This document shows, in pieces, positions 17,021 to 25,135 of a stretch of DNA of 64,000 bases. The notes below the pieces were generated by a model that saw nothing but the letters and a program-made list of their open reading frames with translations, was not told the origin of the DNA and searched no databases. The position numbers and the translations under genes were made by a program. Within the stretch, counting starts at the first letter, position 1, and every line of letters begins with the position of its first letter. The DNA is taken from the NCBI RefSeq assembly GCF_027359395.1, contig NZ_CP114778.1:1178001-1242000 (forward strand), given 5' to 3'. This DNA is from Prochlorococcus marinus str. MIT 1013. Lineage in GTDB: Bacteria; Cyanobacteriota; Cyanobacteriia; PCC-6307; Cyanobiaceae.

Positions 17021-17461
17021 CTAACCATAGTTAACTCTAATTTGCTCAAAAGGAAGACCAGTTTTACCTTCAAACTCTTTTTCTAACGAGATCCACCATT
17101 CCTCTTCGTCTAGCGATAAGTCATAAAACCTTCTTGCAAAATGTGCGTTGATTTCATCAATGCTTTTAACTCCATATTCATCTAACGCTTTTTGCTCTGA
17201 CTTAAAAATTCCTTCACCATCTTCATCCATAACAACACCTACTTGCCACCAATTTTTACTTTCCCATTCGGGTAGCAAATCAAGTACTGCTTGTGGGACA
17301 ACAAGTTCTACTGACCAATTTCCACCACCTCTAAATCTCTTGCTTCCGTTTATATCTCCTTCGTCTATGTGATCCAAATAATTATCTACTCGCATCCGCT
17401 CAACTTGTTCTGGATTGAATGCCTTAATCCATTTCTCAATTTCTTTTTTATTTTTATACAT
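17021..17461 (-). CDS. Hypothetical acidic protein
   Basis: The 146-residue, acidic, Trp-rich protein (KEIEKWIKAFNPEQVERMRV..., GNWSVELVVPQAVLDLLPEW, LDEEEWWISLEKEF) has normal amino-acid use and no signal peptide or membrane segment. I do not recognise a family. It stands alone on the minus strand with no obvious operon partner, in the part of the island richest in gene fragments. Confidence 0.6.
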   Translation of the reverse strand: MYKNKKEIEKWIKAFNPEQVERMRVDNYLDHIDEGDINGSKRFRGGGNWSVELVVPQAVLDLLPEWESKNWWQVGVVMDEDGEGIFKSEQKALDEYGVKSIDEINAHFARRFYDLSLDEEEWWISLEKEFEGKTGLPFEQIRVNYG

Positions 17462-17591
17462 TTCTCAAGACCCTTTGGATAGAAATAATAGAGCGATTAG
17501 GAATAATTTCCGATTCTTCTCTTTGATTATTGGATTAGAAAACAAAAGCAGAACAAATCCTTACCAGTGTTGGTTCTGCCGACAGAGAAAG

Positions 17592-17634
17592 AAGGGGACT
17601 CAAGGTTGCTGAAGCAGCAGGGTCCCTTTCTTAA
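17592..17634 (+). terminator. Hairpin with CCCTTTCTTAATGC tail, copy 2
   Basis: AAGGGGACTC pairs with GGGTCCCTT around an inner TGCTG-AAG-CAGCA stem, followed by TTTCTTAATGC. The 17462-17913 gap holds nothing else that I can support. Confidence 0.5.
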
Positions 17635-17913
17635 TGCTTCAACGAAAGATTCACATCATTGATCAACTAGACAGAAGTAGTTTTTCAGCCCCAATCACAA
17701 ACATCAAAGGAACCATAGTGAAAAGATAGTTTTTTGTTTCTATTTTTAGAATTAATGAGAAGAATTAATTTACTCCTAAATCCTTGTATCTATAGGTGTT
17801 GGAATAAGAACTAAAAATGCTAGAAATAGTTTATATTTCTACTTAATATTCAAAAAATATTATTAAATTCATAGGATAATATGTCAGCAGATTGATGCCA
17901 AGGTAAAGGGAAA

Positions 17914-18261
17914 GATTTGGAAAAAATAAGAACCAAGCATTCCAAAATTTTATGGATCGTGCTTTAAATAAATATCATAATGTTTGTAGTTGAACTTATA
18001 AATAAAATTCATGCTAATTCACTTTCTCTTGCTGGCGAGTCACTTGATATACTTGGAGATTCTCTTGTGTATTCTAGTAGTTTATTTCTTATTCATAGAT
18101 CCCAAAATGCTCAAGCAAGAGTATCATTGCTTAAGGGTTTTATTATGAAAAATCTGGGAGAGAGATTGCTTCGCTTACCCAATGTATTAGAAAGATTTCT
18201 ATTTGAGAAAACAACTCTTTCTACCCCTATGCGTGAGGGTTCATTTCCTCAAAATATATAG
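17914..18261 (+). pseudogene. Fragment of a CDF cation-efflux gene joined to an RHH-gene tail
   Basis: Residues LWIVL-stop-INIIMFVVELI..., SLSLAGESLDILGDSLVY and ARVSLLKGFIM match the first transmembrane segments of CDF (CzcD-type) cation diffusion facilitators, including the metal-site DxxxD pattern in helix 2. An in-frame TAA at 17965-17967 interrupts helix 1. After GFIM the frame runs into ERLLRLPNVLER, the middle part of the small RHH-like gene seen at 24743. It is a chimeric, dead remnant. Confidence 0.65.
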
Positions 18262-18264
18262 TTA

Positions 18265-18336
18265 GGCAGCGATATGGTCGCTTGGGTTCCATCCGAGATT
18301 GAGGAGTGGATTAACAAAAAAATAAAGAATAGATAG
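18265..18336 (+). pseudogene. C-terminal remnant of an AlpA-like excisionase/regulator
   Basis: The short frame reads GSDMVAWVPSEIEEWINKK and stops. The VAWVxSEIxEWI pattern is the conserved C-terminus of AlpA-family phage or island regulators, which bind DNA and often control integrase genes. The helix-turn-helix part upstream is gone. Confidence 0.5.
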
Positions 18337-18343
18337 GTGATAT

Positions 18344-18487
18344 ATAGAACCAATAAAAAGAGGTGGTGGTAAGTATTATATTGGCAAATATAGAGTACCA
18401 AGCAAGAGACAAGTACTTGATTATCAAATTGGAGTATTTGGTAATAAAAAACCTAAATTAATTCCTTCAGAAGCAATGCTAAAGTAG
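18344..18487 (+). pseudogene. Orphan coding fragment fused to the cassette promoter
   Basis: An open frame of 47 codons (IEPIKRGGGKYYIGKYRV... LIPSEAMLK) has no start codon. Its TAG stop is the TAG of the next cassette's TAGAAT box. The peptide looks protein-like but I cannot place it. The junction shows that foreign sequence was joined exactly at the edge of the shared promoter. Confidence 0.4.
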
Positions 18488-18490
18488 AAT
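18485..18490 (+). promoter_or_regulatory. TPR-cassette promoter, -10-like box, copy 5
   Basis: TAGAAT, 28 nt before ATG 18519. Upstream of GTAGAATTA the sequence no longer resembles the sister cassettes, so the conserved unit here is only the -10 box and leader. Confidence 0.5.
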
Positions 18491-18518
18491 TAATTCATAC
18501 AGAATTTCTGAGAAGATA

Positions 18519-20006
18519 ATGGGATCTAGTGATAAATATCAAGGACAAAAGAAGATCACTGAAGTAAAAATATTCTCAGTGCCATTTGCTTTAGGAGAAA
18601 TCAAAGAAAACATTATTATTTCTACTAATAATCCATCTAAACCTTCTAAAGAAAAAATAATCAATCAAGCATTTAAGTTTCATTCACAAGGGAAGATTTC
18701 AGAAGCAGCAAAATATTATCAACTTTTTATTAATCAAGGGTTTAAAGATCACAGAGTTTTTTCTAATTATGGAGTGATATTAAAAGATTTTGGTAAATTA
18801 AAAGAAGCAGAATTATCACAACGCAAAGCAATTGAACATAATCCTAACTTCACTGAAGCTCATTTAAATCTGGGAATCATATTGAAAGATCTTGGACAAT
18901 TACAAGACGCAGAATTATCCACTCGCAAAGCAATTCAACTTAACCCTAATTTAGCAGAGGCGCATTCCAATTTGGGAACCATATTGAAAGATCTTGGGCA
19001 ATTACAAGACGCAAAATTATCTATCCTCAAAGCAATTCAAATTAAGCCTGACTTCGCAGATGCGCATTTCAATCTGGGAACCATTTTGAAAGATCTTGGG
19101 CAATTACAAGACGCAGAATTATCCACTCGCAAAGCAATTCAACTTAACCCTAATTTAGCAGAGGCGCATTCCAATTTGGGAACCATTTTGAAAGATCTTG
19201 GGCAATTACAAGACGCAGAATTATCTATCCTCAAAGCAATTCAAATTAAGCCTGACTTTGCAGACGCGCATTTCAATCTGGGAAATATATATTTCGATAA
19301 TAGTAAATACAATCAAGCCTCAAAGTGCTTAAGTAATGCTTTAGCTTTAGATCCAGATAGGCATGATATAAATTATATATTAGGATTTTCTCTAGAAAAT
19401 GAATCTAAATTTGAATTTGACCATCATTTGAAATTTTCTTTAGAAAATAAATCTAAATTTCAATTTGGTCAAGCCTTCAAAAAAAATGATGTAAGAGCTA
19501 AGATGAATTCATTAAATCAGAAACTTATAAAATATACCAAAAGAAATATTAAAATTAATCAGAATATCATTGAATTACTAAATAAAATTTCTCAATCAAT
19601 TAACTATATATATGGTTTCACTCATGATGGAAAACCGAAAATAAACACTGGTAATTGCGCAGTATTTGCTAATGAATTTTATATGTTATGGAATTCACGA
19701 TTTATAAATGAAGTTAAATTTGGCTTTCTAACTAAAATTAACCGATCTCATCCCTTTCATGTATTTATTAAACTACCAAATAATCAATTATTTGATGGAG
19801 GGCAAGGCGTTCATCAAGTTAATACTTATAATAAAGAAAATACTGAATTAATTATTATGGAAACATATAATTTAGAGACTTTAGATAAATATTCATGGGG
19901 AATAGTTTCATTCAAAAATAGAAAATTACCCGAATTTTCAAGACGTGAAGCCTCAGAGATTATATCTAAATATTTAGATGAAATTTATTATTCCCTATCT
20001 GAATAA
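18519..20006 (+). CDS. TPR protein fused to papain-like (Cys-His-Asp) candidate domain
   Basis: The 495-residue product has the tag (GSSDKYQ..., IFSVPF), the KPSKEK linker and about seven TPRs, with a 68-residue double unit repeated almost exactly. From about residue 330 there is a different domain with TGNCAVFANEFYMLW (Cys380), PFHVFIKL (His414) and LFDGGQGVH (Asp426). The order Cys, His, Asp with a helix after the Cys suggests a papain-like or transglutaminase-like fold, so a peptidase, amidase or cross-linking enzyme. This is inference from motif order. The gene is isolated on its strand. Confidence 0.7.
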   Translation: MGSSDKYQGQKKITEVKIFSVPFALGEIKENIIISTNNPSKPSKEKIINQAFKFHSQGKISEAAKYYQLFINQGFKDHRVFSNYGVILKDFGKLKEAELSQRKAIEHNPNFTEAHLNLGIILKDLGQLQDAELSTRKAIQLNPNLAEAHSNLGTILKDLGQLQDAKLSILKAIQIKPDFADAHFNLGTILKDLGQLQDAELSTRKAIQLNPNLAEAHSNLGTILKDLGQLQDAELSILKAIQIKPDFADAHFNLGNIYFDNSKYNQASKCLSNALALDPDRHDINYILGFSLENESKFEFDHHLKFSLENKSKFQFGQAFKKNDVRAKMNSLNQKLIKYTKRNIKINQNIIELLNKISQSINYIYGFTHDGKPKINTGNCAVFANEFYMLWNSRFINEVKFGFLTKINRSHPFHVFIKLPNNQLFDGGQGVHQVNTYNKENTELIIMETYNLETLDKYSWGIVSFKNRKLPEFSRREASEIISKYLDEIYYSLSE

Positions 20007-20029
20007 TAGGTAAGAGACAAGCCCCCAAA

Positions 20030-20258
20030 GCATCAAAAAAGTTTCCCTACACGCAGCACCCGAAAAAGATAGATATACCTGAGATTTCCCTTCCATTCAG
20101 TAGTTTGCCTCTCTACACACAGAGCATAGTTTCTGTGGCACACTTACGTAATGCTATGAACTCTTTGATCATCAAATCCTATACTTTAACTGCGTTTTAA
20201 CTCTTTTCTGAACTGATATAAACTCGCCCGACCTTAATGAGAACAAAGAGGGAGTAAT
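20030..20258 (-). repeat. tRNA-Ser 3'-end remnant and flank, copy 3
   Basis: It has the same order as 15760-15975: AAAAAGTTTCCCTACACGCAG, ATACCTGAGATTTCCC, TTCTGTGGCACACT, GAACTCTTT, CTGAACT, AACTCGCCCG, ending GAACAAAGAGGGAG. The tRNA part is degenerate. Confidence 0.6.
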
Positions 20259-20275
20259 TCCGATTAAAGAATAAA

Positions 20276-20796
20276 AGAACGTATATGTTTTTTTTTTGAT
20301 TTAGTACAGAAATAAATTTTATTCAACTTTCTTATAATTACTCCATTTAATTAAATACCACTAACGAATTATTTCCCAGAAAACAAAATAAAACAGCTTA
20401 CAAAACTGGGCAAGATTTGAAGAGAAGCATACAGATCCTTTCAGAGCAGGGAATCCTATTTCTCTTGAGGTAAAAGCACCTGCTTGGTAGGTGTTTTTTT
20501 AATGCCTTAAATAATAAACAGATCACACATATCCACCCAAGAAACTTCAATCCCCTCCACACAGCAAAAAACCCCCTCCACGAGCTTGAAGCCGATTGAC
20601 ATACCTGAGATCTCTATCTCCTACTGAGTTCTCAAAATCCCCCCTCAAAATCCCCCTCCACATTTCCGCTCTCTATGGCACACTAAGGGAACGCTTGAAA
20701 CTCTTTATATCTCTAAACCTTTACTAATAATGTATTTTTAATCTGTTTAGAACTGCTTAAAACCCTCTTACACCAAATAAGAACGGAGAGGGAGGA
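20276..20796. repeat. 520-bp direct repeat, left copy: oxygenase gene tail plus tRNA-Ser flank
   Basis: It matches 29586-30110 closely over its whole length. It begins with the last codons of the TPR-oxygenase gene (the frame ERIC.F.DLVQK then TAA), although no oxygenase gene is present here. It continues through the terminator and ends in AACGGAGAGGGAGG, the 3' end of tRNA-Ser, where similarity to the tRNA stops. Confidence 0.85.
20472..20500 (+). terminator. Rho-independent terminator, island type B copy 1
   Basis: AAAAGCACCT pairs with AGGTGTTTTTTT around GCTTGGT. A GAATCCTATTTCTC motif precedes it by a few bases, as at 27236 and 29785. Confidence 0.7.
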
Positions 20797-20973
20797 CTTT
20801 CGTTTGAACCTGTATGCCCCCATTTGAACTTGATTGAACGGGTAATATTCAAAATTCGATTTACCAACAACAATACCAACAACACGTTAAAATGTTAACT
20901 AAGGATTGCTTTTTTGTCCTCAAATATATTATTTAAAAAATAAAAATACAATCAAGAATTCAAGATTTTTCTT

Positions 20974-21828
20974 TTATTTTAAAGTCATTTCTTCATAATT
21001 ATTTGAACACATTTTTGAATATTTTTTTGCTTTATTTTGGAGTTCAGATAATCTTTGATTATTATATTTTGAATCGTTTTTACCCAATTCATAAAATTGA
21101 TTTAACTGTTGATTAATTGTCTCAAAACTTGTCGGTACTTTAGAAAATCCCTTGATTATCGCAAAATCACGAACGACTGTTAACCTAGAGCAATTTTTTA
21201 TATTTACATTGGAAAGAATACCTTCATGAAATAACTTTGCCATATGCGTTACACATAAATAAATCTTATTTGCACCAGAAAAAAATGGTACAAATCTTCT
21301 TGGTCTATCTATCTCACAAAAATCAAGAACTGCTGCTTCTATTCCTGGAAATTCAGGGTCTTGATAATCATCAACAACTATTATCCCATTATTTATGACA
21401 TATGGAGAAAAAGATAATAGCGAATGAAAGACTTCATGATATTCATGCCCAGCATCAATATGAAGTATTCTTATTCCCTTTCCATCAATCTTTGCTTTTA
21501 TATCATCATTATTTAATTCAGAAGTATCTGCTTTGATTAATTCATATTGAACATTTGCTCCGTAATTTTCTAATGCTAAGTTAGTAGATTCATAGAAATC
21601 TTCAGGAAATGTATCATACCCATATAAATTTTCAGTATCTTTTATAAAATGACTAAGGAAGGAGAATGATTTACCCTTATATACTCCTATTTCAACTATA
21701 TGACCTTTGATATTATTTTTAGAATGCAATTCATTAAAAATTGCCAAAGAGAGCATATCTTGAGGAAAGAACCAACCTTCTAAATCATGTTCATCTTTTA
21801 AAAATCCATTTAGAACATTTACATCCAT
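20974..21828 (-). CDS. Class I SAM-dependent methyltransferase (Methyltransf_24/TylF-like)
   Basis: The 284-residue product has HIVEIGVYKGKSFSFL (SAM-binding motif I), LYGYDTFPEDF and IRILHIDAGHEYHEVFHSL, followed by NNGIIVVDDYQDPEFPG. The HIDAGHEY and GxIVVDDY pattern is typical of the TylF/MycF and Methyltransf_24 group, which often use a metal ion and methylate sugars or other hydroxyls. It is the only gene in its module between two tRNA-Ser remnants, on the minus strand. No TPR tag. Substrate unknown. Confidence 0.8.
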   Translation of the reverse strand: MDVNVLNGFLKDEHDLEGWFFPQDMLSLAIFNELHSKNNIKGHIVEIGVYKGKSFSFLSHFIKDTENLYGYDTFPEDFYESTNLALENYGANVQYELIKADTSELNNDDIKAKIDGKGIRILHIDAGHEYHEVFHSLLSFSPYVINNGIIVVDDYQDPEFPGIEAAVLDFCEIDRPRRFVPFFSGANKIYLCVTHMAKLFHEGILSNVNIKNCSRLTVVRDFAIIKGFSKVPTSFETINQQLNQFYELGKNDSKYNNQRLSELQNKAKKYSKMCSNNYEEMTLK

Positions 21829-21964
21829 AGATATTGAATACCGCTTTTAAAATCATACATTGAAGCATCTACAAAACTAGTTTATCTAGTTCAAAAAACA
21901 GGAATCAATTAATTTGCTTTTACAGCAAAATTGATAGTTTTCAATTTGACAATGATATTTCCTA

Positions 21965-22176
21965 GTGCCAGAAAAATCTTACCAACAACACATTTCCTGA
22001 GATCTATTGCAGTAACTTAACTTCTTACCAACAACAATACCAACAACACGTGTTTGAGTTAGTATAAATCCGTCCGAATCCTTGTGAACCCCTTTAATAA
22101 TTCATATCAGTAGTTTGAGCGATTATGAACTCTTCTGAATCCGTCTGAATCTAATGAAAAAAGGAGAGGGAGGACT
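21965..22176 (-). repeat. tRNA-Ser 3'-end remnant and flank, copy 5
   Basis: The block has ACCAACAACA motifs, TATAAATCCGTCCGAATCC, GATTATGAACTC, CTGAATC.AATGAAAA and ends AAAGGAGAGGGAGGACTTTTG. The flank pairs with copy 1 (9066-9190), the tRNA part with the copy ending at 20796. A similar ACCAACAACA string lies at 20860-20890. Confidence 0.6.
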
Positions 22177-22312
22177 TTTGAGTGACACCAAGTGGACTGT
22201 GGTGAAGCAGCATGACGCAAGTGGATGAGATTTTGGGGTTATTCCACCCAACACATTTAAAATGTTATTTAAGGAGAACGATTACACTCTAAAATATACT
22301 TTCAAAATGAAG

Positions 22313-22355
22313 AGAGGGACTCATTGTCGCTGAAGCAGAAGGGTCCCTTTCTTAA
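22313..22355 (+). terminator. Hairpin with CCCTTTCTTAATGC tail, copy 3
   Basis: AGGGACTC pairs with GGGTCCCT around GTCGCTGAAGCAGAA and is followed by TTCTTAATGC. Confidence 0.45.
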
Positions 22356-22364
22356 TGCAAAAAA

Positions 22365-22535
22365 TTAAGGTTTCCAATACTCATCCCATTCATCCTCAAG
22401 TTCTTTCTGCGATAAAGAGTTGTAGAAACCTCTCCACTTCTTTTCTGAATTTGCGTCAGTTGCACTCAATGACACCATGAGATCTATTGCTTCTTCTTTA
22501 GGAAAGGATTTGCCTTGATTTGATTTGAATATCAC
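22365..22535 (-). CDS. Small hypothetical protein
   Basis: A 56-codon frame begins with GTG (22535) immediately after the TAA of the upstream gene and reads MIFKSNQGKSFPKEEAIDLM... DEWDEYWKP. The charged, aromatic-rich composition and tight coupling to the 76-residue gene suggest that it is translated. No family recognised. Confidence 0.45.
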   Translation of the reverse strand: MIFKSNQGKSFPKEEAIDLMVSLSATDANSEKKWRGFYNSLSQKELEDEWDEYWKP

Positions 22536-22766
22536 TTACGAAGCAATCTCTTCCCAAGGATCACGTGAAGACAGTTCCTTGAATGGTATCAATTTAAAAT
22601 CACCTCTCCTGATACCACTACAGATCAATCCATCTGGATGTTCTCTCTTAAATATTTCAACTGCATCTTCTTTTCGTTCTGATGGAATAGTGACTTTATA
22701 AATCACATCACCTGAATCACGAATCTTATAAACAAAAATCCAATCATATTCTTTACTATCCATCAT
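22536..22766 (-). CDS. Small hypothetical protein
   Basis: The 76-residue soluble protein (DSKEYDWIFVYKIRDSGDVIYKV..., EDAVEIFKREHPDGLICSGI) shows alternating beta and alpha character and normal composition. It is followed without a gap by the 56-residue frame, so the two probably form a small operon. I recognise no domain. Its upstream sequence holds no clear promoter. Confidence 0.55.
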   Translation of the reverse strand: MMDSKEYDWIFVYKIRDSGDVIYKVTIPSERKEDAVEIFKREHPDGLICSGIRRGDFKLIPFKELSSRDPWEEIAS

Positions 22767-22889
22767 CAGTTCATGCTGACTAACTTTGTTTTAACTCACT
22801 TTGGTCTGATGAACCAATTACACAAATGGAAACAGGTGTTTTCTCTCATGTTCCAATGATTTTGTTTGATTAGAAATGGGTTGGAGTTC

Positions 22890-23004
22890 TAGCACTTGTC
22901 TTCCCGTAGGTCAGGGAAGTGGTTAGTTAAAGGGAATCGGATTGTTCACAAGGATAAACAAGTGCTGAACTTAAAGGGGGCAACCAAAATCTTGCCCCCT
23001 TCTT
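22890..23004 (+). ncRNA. Structured RNA candidate with terminator, unassigned
   Basis: A closing stem GCACTTGT/ACAAGTGC (22892-22899 with 22958-22965, 8 perfect pairs) encloses a hairpin CTTCCC/GGGAAG (22900-22905 with 22914-22919). A strong GC-rich terminator AAGGGGGCAA/TTGCCCCCTT with tail (22974-23001) follows after 8 nt. No frame of note overlaps it. The three-part design is what one expects of a small RNA of about 110 nt; it matches no family that I know. Confidence 0.5.
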
Positions 23005-23014
23005 TATGCCTAAA

Positions 23015-23143
23015 AAATTTATATCAAAATTTAACTATGGGTTAAAAGAGATAACCAAATTGGATAACTTCAATCAAGTAGTTGATTGGGAAAACAGTTC
23101 TTTTTATCAATCAACTAATCAATCATCTAGCGTTATTAGTTAA
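23015..23143 (+). pseudogene. 3'-end fragment of the small RHH-like gene, copy 2
   Basis: The open frame reads KFISKFNYGLKEITKLDNF, NQVVDWENSSFYQSTNQ and ends in TAA. It is the C-terminal half of the gene at 24743, without a start. It directly precedes the TPR cassette promoter. Confidence 0.7.
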
Positions 23144-23191
23144 GTATCAATAATCTCAGAAAGAGATTCAAATGGCACTTATGGTTAGTAG

Positions 23192-23197
23192 TAGAAT
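23192..23197 (+). promoter_or_regulatory. TPR-cassette promoter, -10-like box, copy 6
   Basis: TAGAAT within GTTAGTAGTAGAATTACTTC, 28 nt before ATG 23226. The surrounding ~90 bp match the block ahead of 25136 almost base for base. Confidence 0.55.
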
Positions 23198-23225
23198 TAC
23201 TTCATACAGAAGTTCTTAGAAGATA

Positions 23226-24701
23226 ATGGAATCTGCTGATAAAGATCAAGGGAAAAAGAATATACCTGAAGTCCAAACATTTACTGTTCCATTTACTTTA
23301 GCTGAAATCAAAGAAAATATTACTCTGAATACCAGTACTCCTTCTAAACCTTCTAAAGAACAAATAATAAATCAAGCAATTCAGTTTCATCTAAAAGGAA
23401 ATATTCCAGAAGCAACAAAATATTATCAGTATTGTATAAATCAAGGTTTTAATGATTACCGAGTTTTATCTAATTATGGAATAATTTTACAAGGTCTTGG
23501 TAAATTACAAGAAGCAGAATTATCTATACGCAAAGCAATTGAAATTAAACCTGATTACGCAGAAGCACATTACAACCTAGGTAACATATTGAAGGAAATT
23601 GATAAGTTAAAAGAAGCAGAATTGTCATACCAAAAAGCAATTGAAATCAAACCTGATTTCAAAGAGGCGCATTATAATCTGGGAAACATATTGAAGGATC
23701 TTGGCAAATTAAAAGAAGCAGAATTTTCACTACGCAAAGTAATTGAAATCAAACCTAATTTCGCAGAAGCACATTCCAAGCTGGGAAACATTTTGTATGA
23801 TCTTGGCAAACTAAAAGAAGCAGAATTATCTGCTCGCAAAGCAATTGAAATCAAACCTGATTTCGCAAATGCTCATTCCTATCTGGGAAATATTTTGAGA
23901 GATCTTGGCAATCTAGAAGAAGCAGAATTATCTATTCGAAAAGCAATTAATCTTGATTCTAAATCAGCAAAGTTTAAATTAAACTTAGGAATTTGTCAGT
24001 TTGCTCTTGGAGATATAAATTCTTCATTAGAAACACTAGACTTAGCTTATAGAATAGACCCTAATGATCAACAAATTAATAGTTTAAGGGCTATTCTAAA
24101 GGGAAGGAAAAGAAAAAATTCTAAAAGCCTAAGAGTCAAAAATATAATAGATTCTTTATATGAAGAAGAATCCAATTGGAATCCAATCGTTTTACATAGA
24201 CCTGTAGAAGAAGAGCTAATTCAAAAGTTATATACACTTAAAGCCGAGGCATCTTACCGTCCAATATATGGAAATATCAAAGGATCAGACTATTCTTTAT
24301 TCGAGAATGATATCCCCATATTAAGATGTTTTCGGGAAGATTTAATGAAAAGACTAAGTGACTATTTTGAATCAGAAATACATATCAAATCATCCTTTTT
24401 TAATATAATCAGACCAATAGATGGAGTTGGAGGGGGTAGCAAAATTCACGGACATTTAAATCCAATAGACAGAATACCCCAGATTGACATCGCAAAGCAG
24501 AAGTTTAGCTTAGTTTATTATTTATCTATAGGTGACAAAAGTGGCAAAGATCAAGGTATATTGAAATTCCATAATCCAAATAAAATCTTTCTACCCGAAG
24601 AGGGAATGATAGTTATTTTCCCAGCATCCAGATTACATTCTGTTTATTATGATGGGAAGAAAGATAGAGTTGTTTTAGCAGTTAATTTTTACTTGATATA
24701 A
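23226..24701 (+). CDS. TPR protein fused to 2-oxoglutarate/Fe(II) oxygenase domain (type 1)
   Basis: The 491-residue product has the tag (ESADKDQ..., TFTVPF), a single PSK linker unit, about seven TPRs to about residue 285 and an oxygenase domain from about 310. KIHGHLN (His408 and His410), LVYYLSIGDKSG, GILKFHNP, GMIVIFPASRLHSV (His471) and DRVVLAVNF (Arg481) fit the double-stranded beta-helix of 2-oxoglutarate/Fe(II) oxygenases with unusual spacing at the first ligand. A peptide hydroxylase acting on something held by the TPRs is the simplest reading. An RHH-gene fragment lies upstream and another downstream. Confidence 0.75.
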   Translation: MESADKDQGKKNIPEVQTFTVPFTLAEIKENITLNTSTPSKPSKEQIINQAIQFHLKGNIPEATKYYQYCINQGFNDYRVLSNYGIILQGLGKLQEAELSIRKAIEIKPDYAEAHYNLGNILKEIDKLKEAELSYQKAIEIKPDFKEAHYNLGNILKDLGKLKEAEFSLRKVIEIKPNFAEAHSKLGNILYDLGKLKEAELSARKAIEIKPDFANAHSYLGNILRDLGNLEEAELSIRKAINLDSKSAKFKLNLGICQFALGDINSSLETLDLAYRIDPNDQQINSLRAILKGRKRKNSKSLRVKNIIDSLYEEESNWNPIVLHRPVEEELIQKLYTLKAEASYRPIYGNIKGSDYSLFENDIPILRCFREDLMKRLSDYFESEIHIKSSFFNIIRPIDGVGGGSKIHGHLNPIDRIPQIDIAKQKFSLVYYLSIGDKSGKDQGILKFHNPNKIFLPEEGMIVIFPASRLHSVYYDGKKDRVVLAVNFYLI

Positions 24702-24742
24702 TTATAATAAGTTATACTCTTAAAGACTCCTTTTAAGATAGA

Positions 24743-25036
24743 AGAAATGATGATCTACCTCAATTAATTGAGGAGTATTCAGAACAGTTCAACCTATCCA
24801 AAGCGAATACTATTGCTGAGATTCTTAGAGCGTTTCCAAAACTTCTTGCTTACAACCACAGAGTATTGGAGCAAGAAAACAGATTACTTCGCTTGCCCGA
24901 AGTATTAGAGAGAGTTCCAATAGAAGAGTTTTCGCAAACCTTTGATTATGGATTAAAAGACATCACCAAATTGGACGACTTCAATCAAGTAGTTGATTGG
25001 GAAAACAGTTCTTTTAATCAAGCAACTAATCAATAA
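24743..25036 (+). pseudogene. 5'-truncated small RHH-like gene, longest C-terminal copy
   Basis: The frame from 24743 reads RNDDLPQLIEEYSEQFNLSK... and continues through ENRLLRLPEVLERVPIEEF and FDYGLKDITKLDDF to QATNQ and TAA. The start region present at 26922 is missing. Joined with 26922 it reconstructs a protein of about 105 residues. Confidence 0.65.
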
Positions 25037-25101
25037 TCTAGCGTTATTAGTTAAGTATAAATAATCTCAGGAAGAGGTCAAACTGGCACTTATAGTATTA
25101 G

Positions 25102-25107
25102 TAGAAT
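25102..25107 (+). promoter_or_regulatory. TPR-cassette promoter, -10-like box, copy 7
   Basis: TAGAAT, 28 nt before ATG 25136, inside the same ~90-bp block as copy 6. Confidence 0.55.
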
Positions 25108-25135
25108 TACTTCATACACAAGTTCTTAGAAAATA

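Noticed and set aside
17148-17372. Plus-strand Ser/Pro-rich frame of 74 codons
   Set aside because: Shadow of the acidic hypothetical gene on the minus strand.
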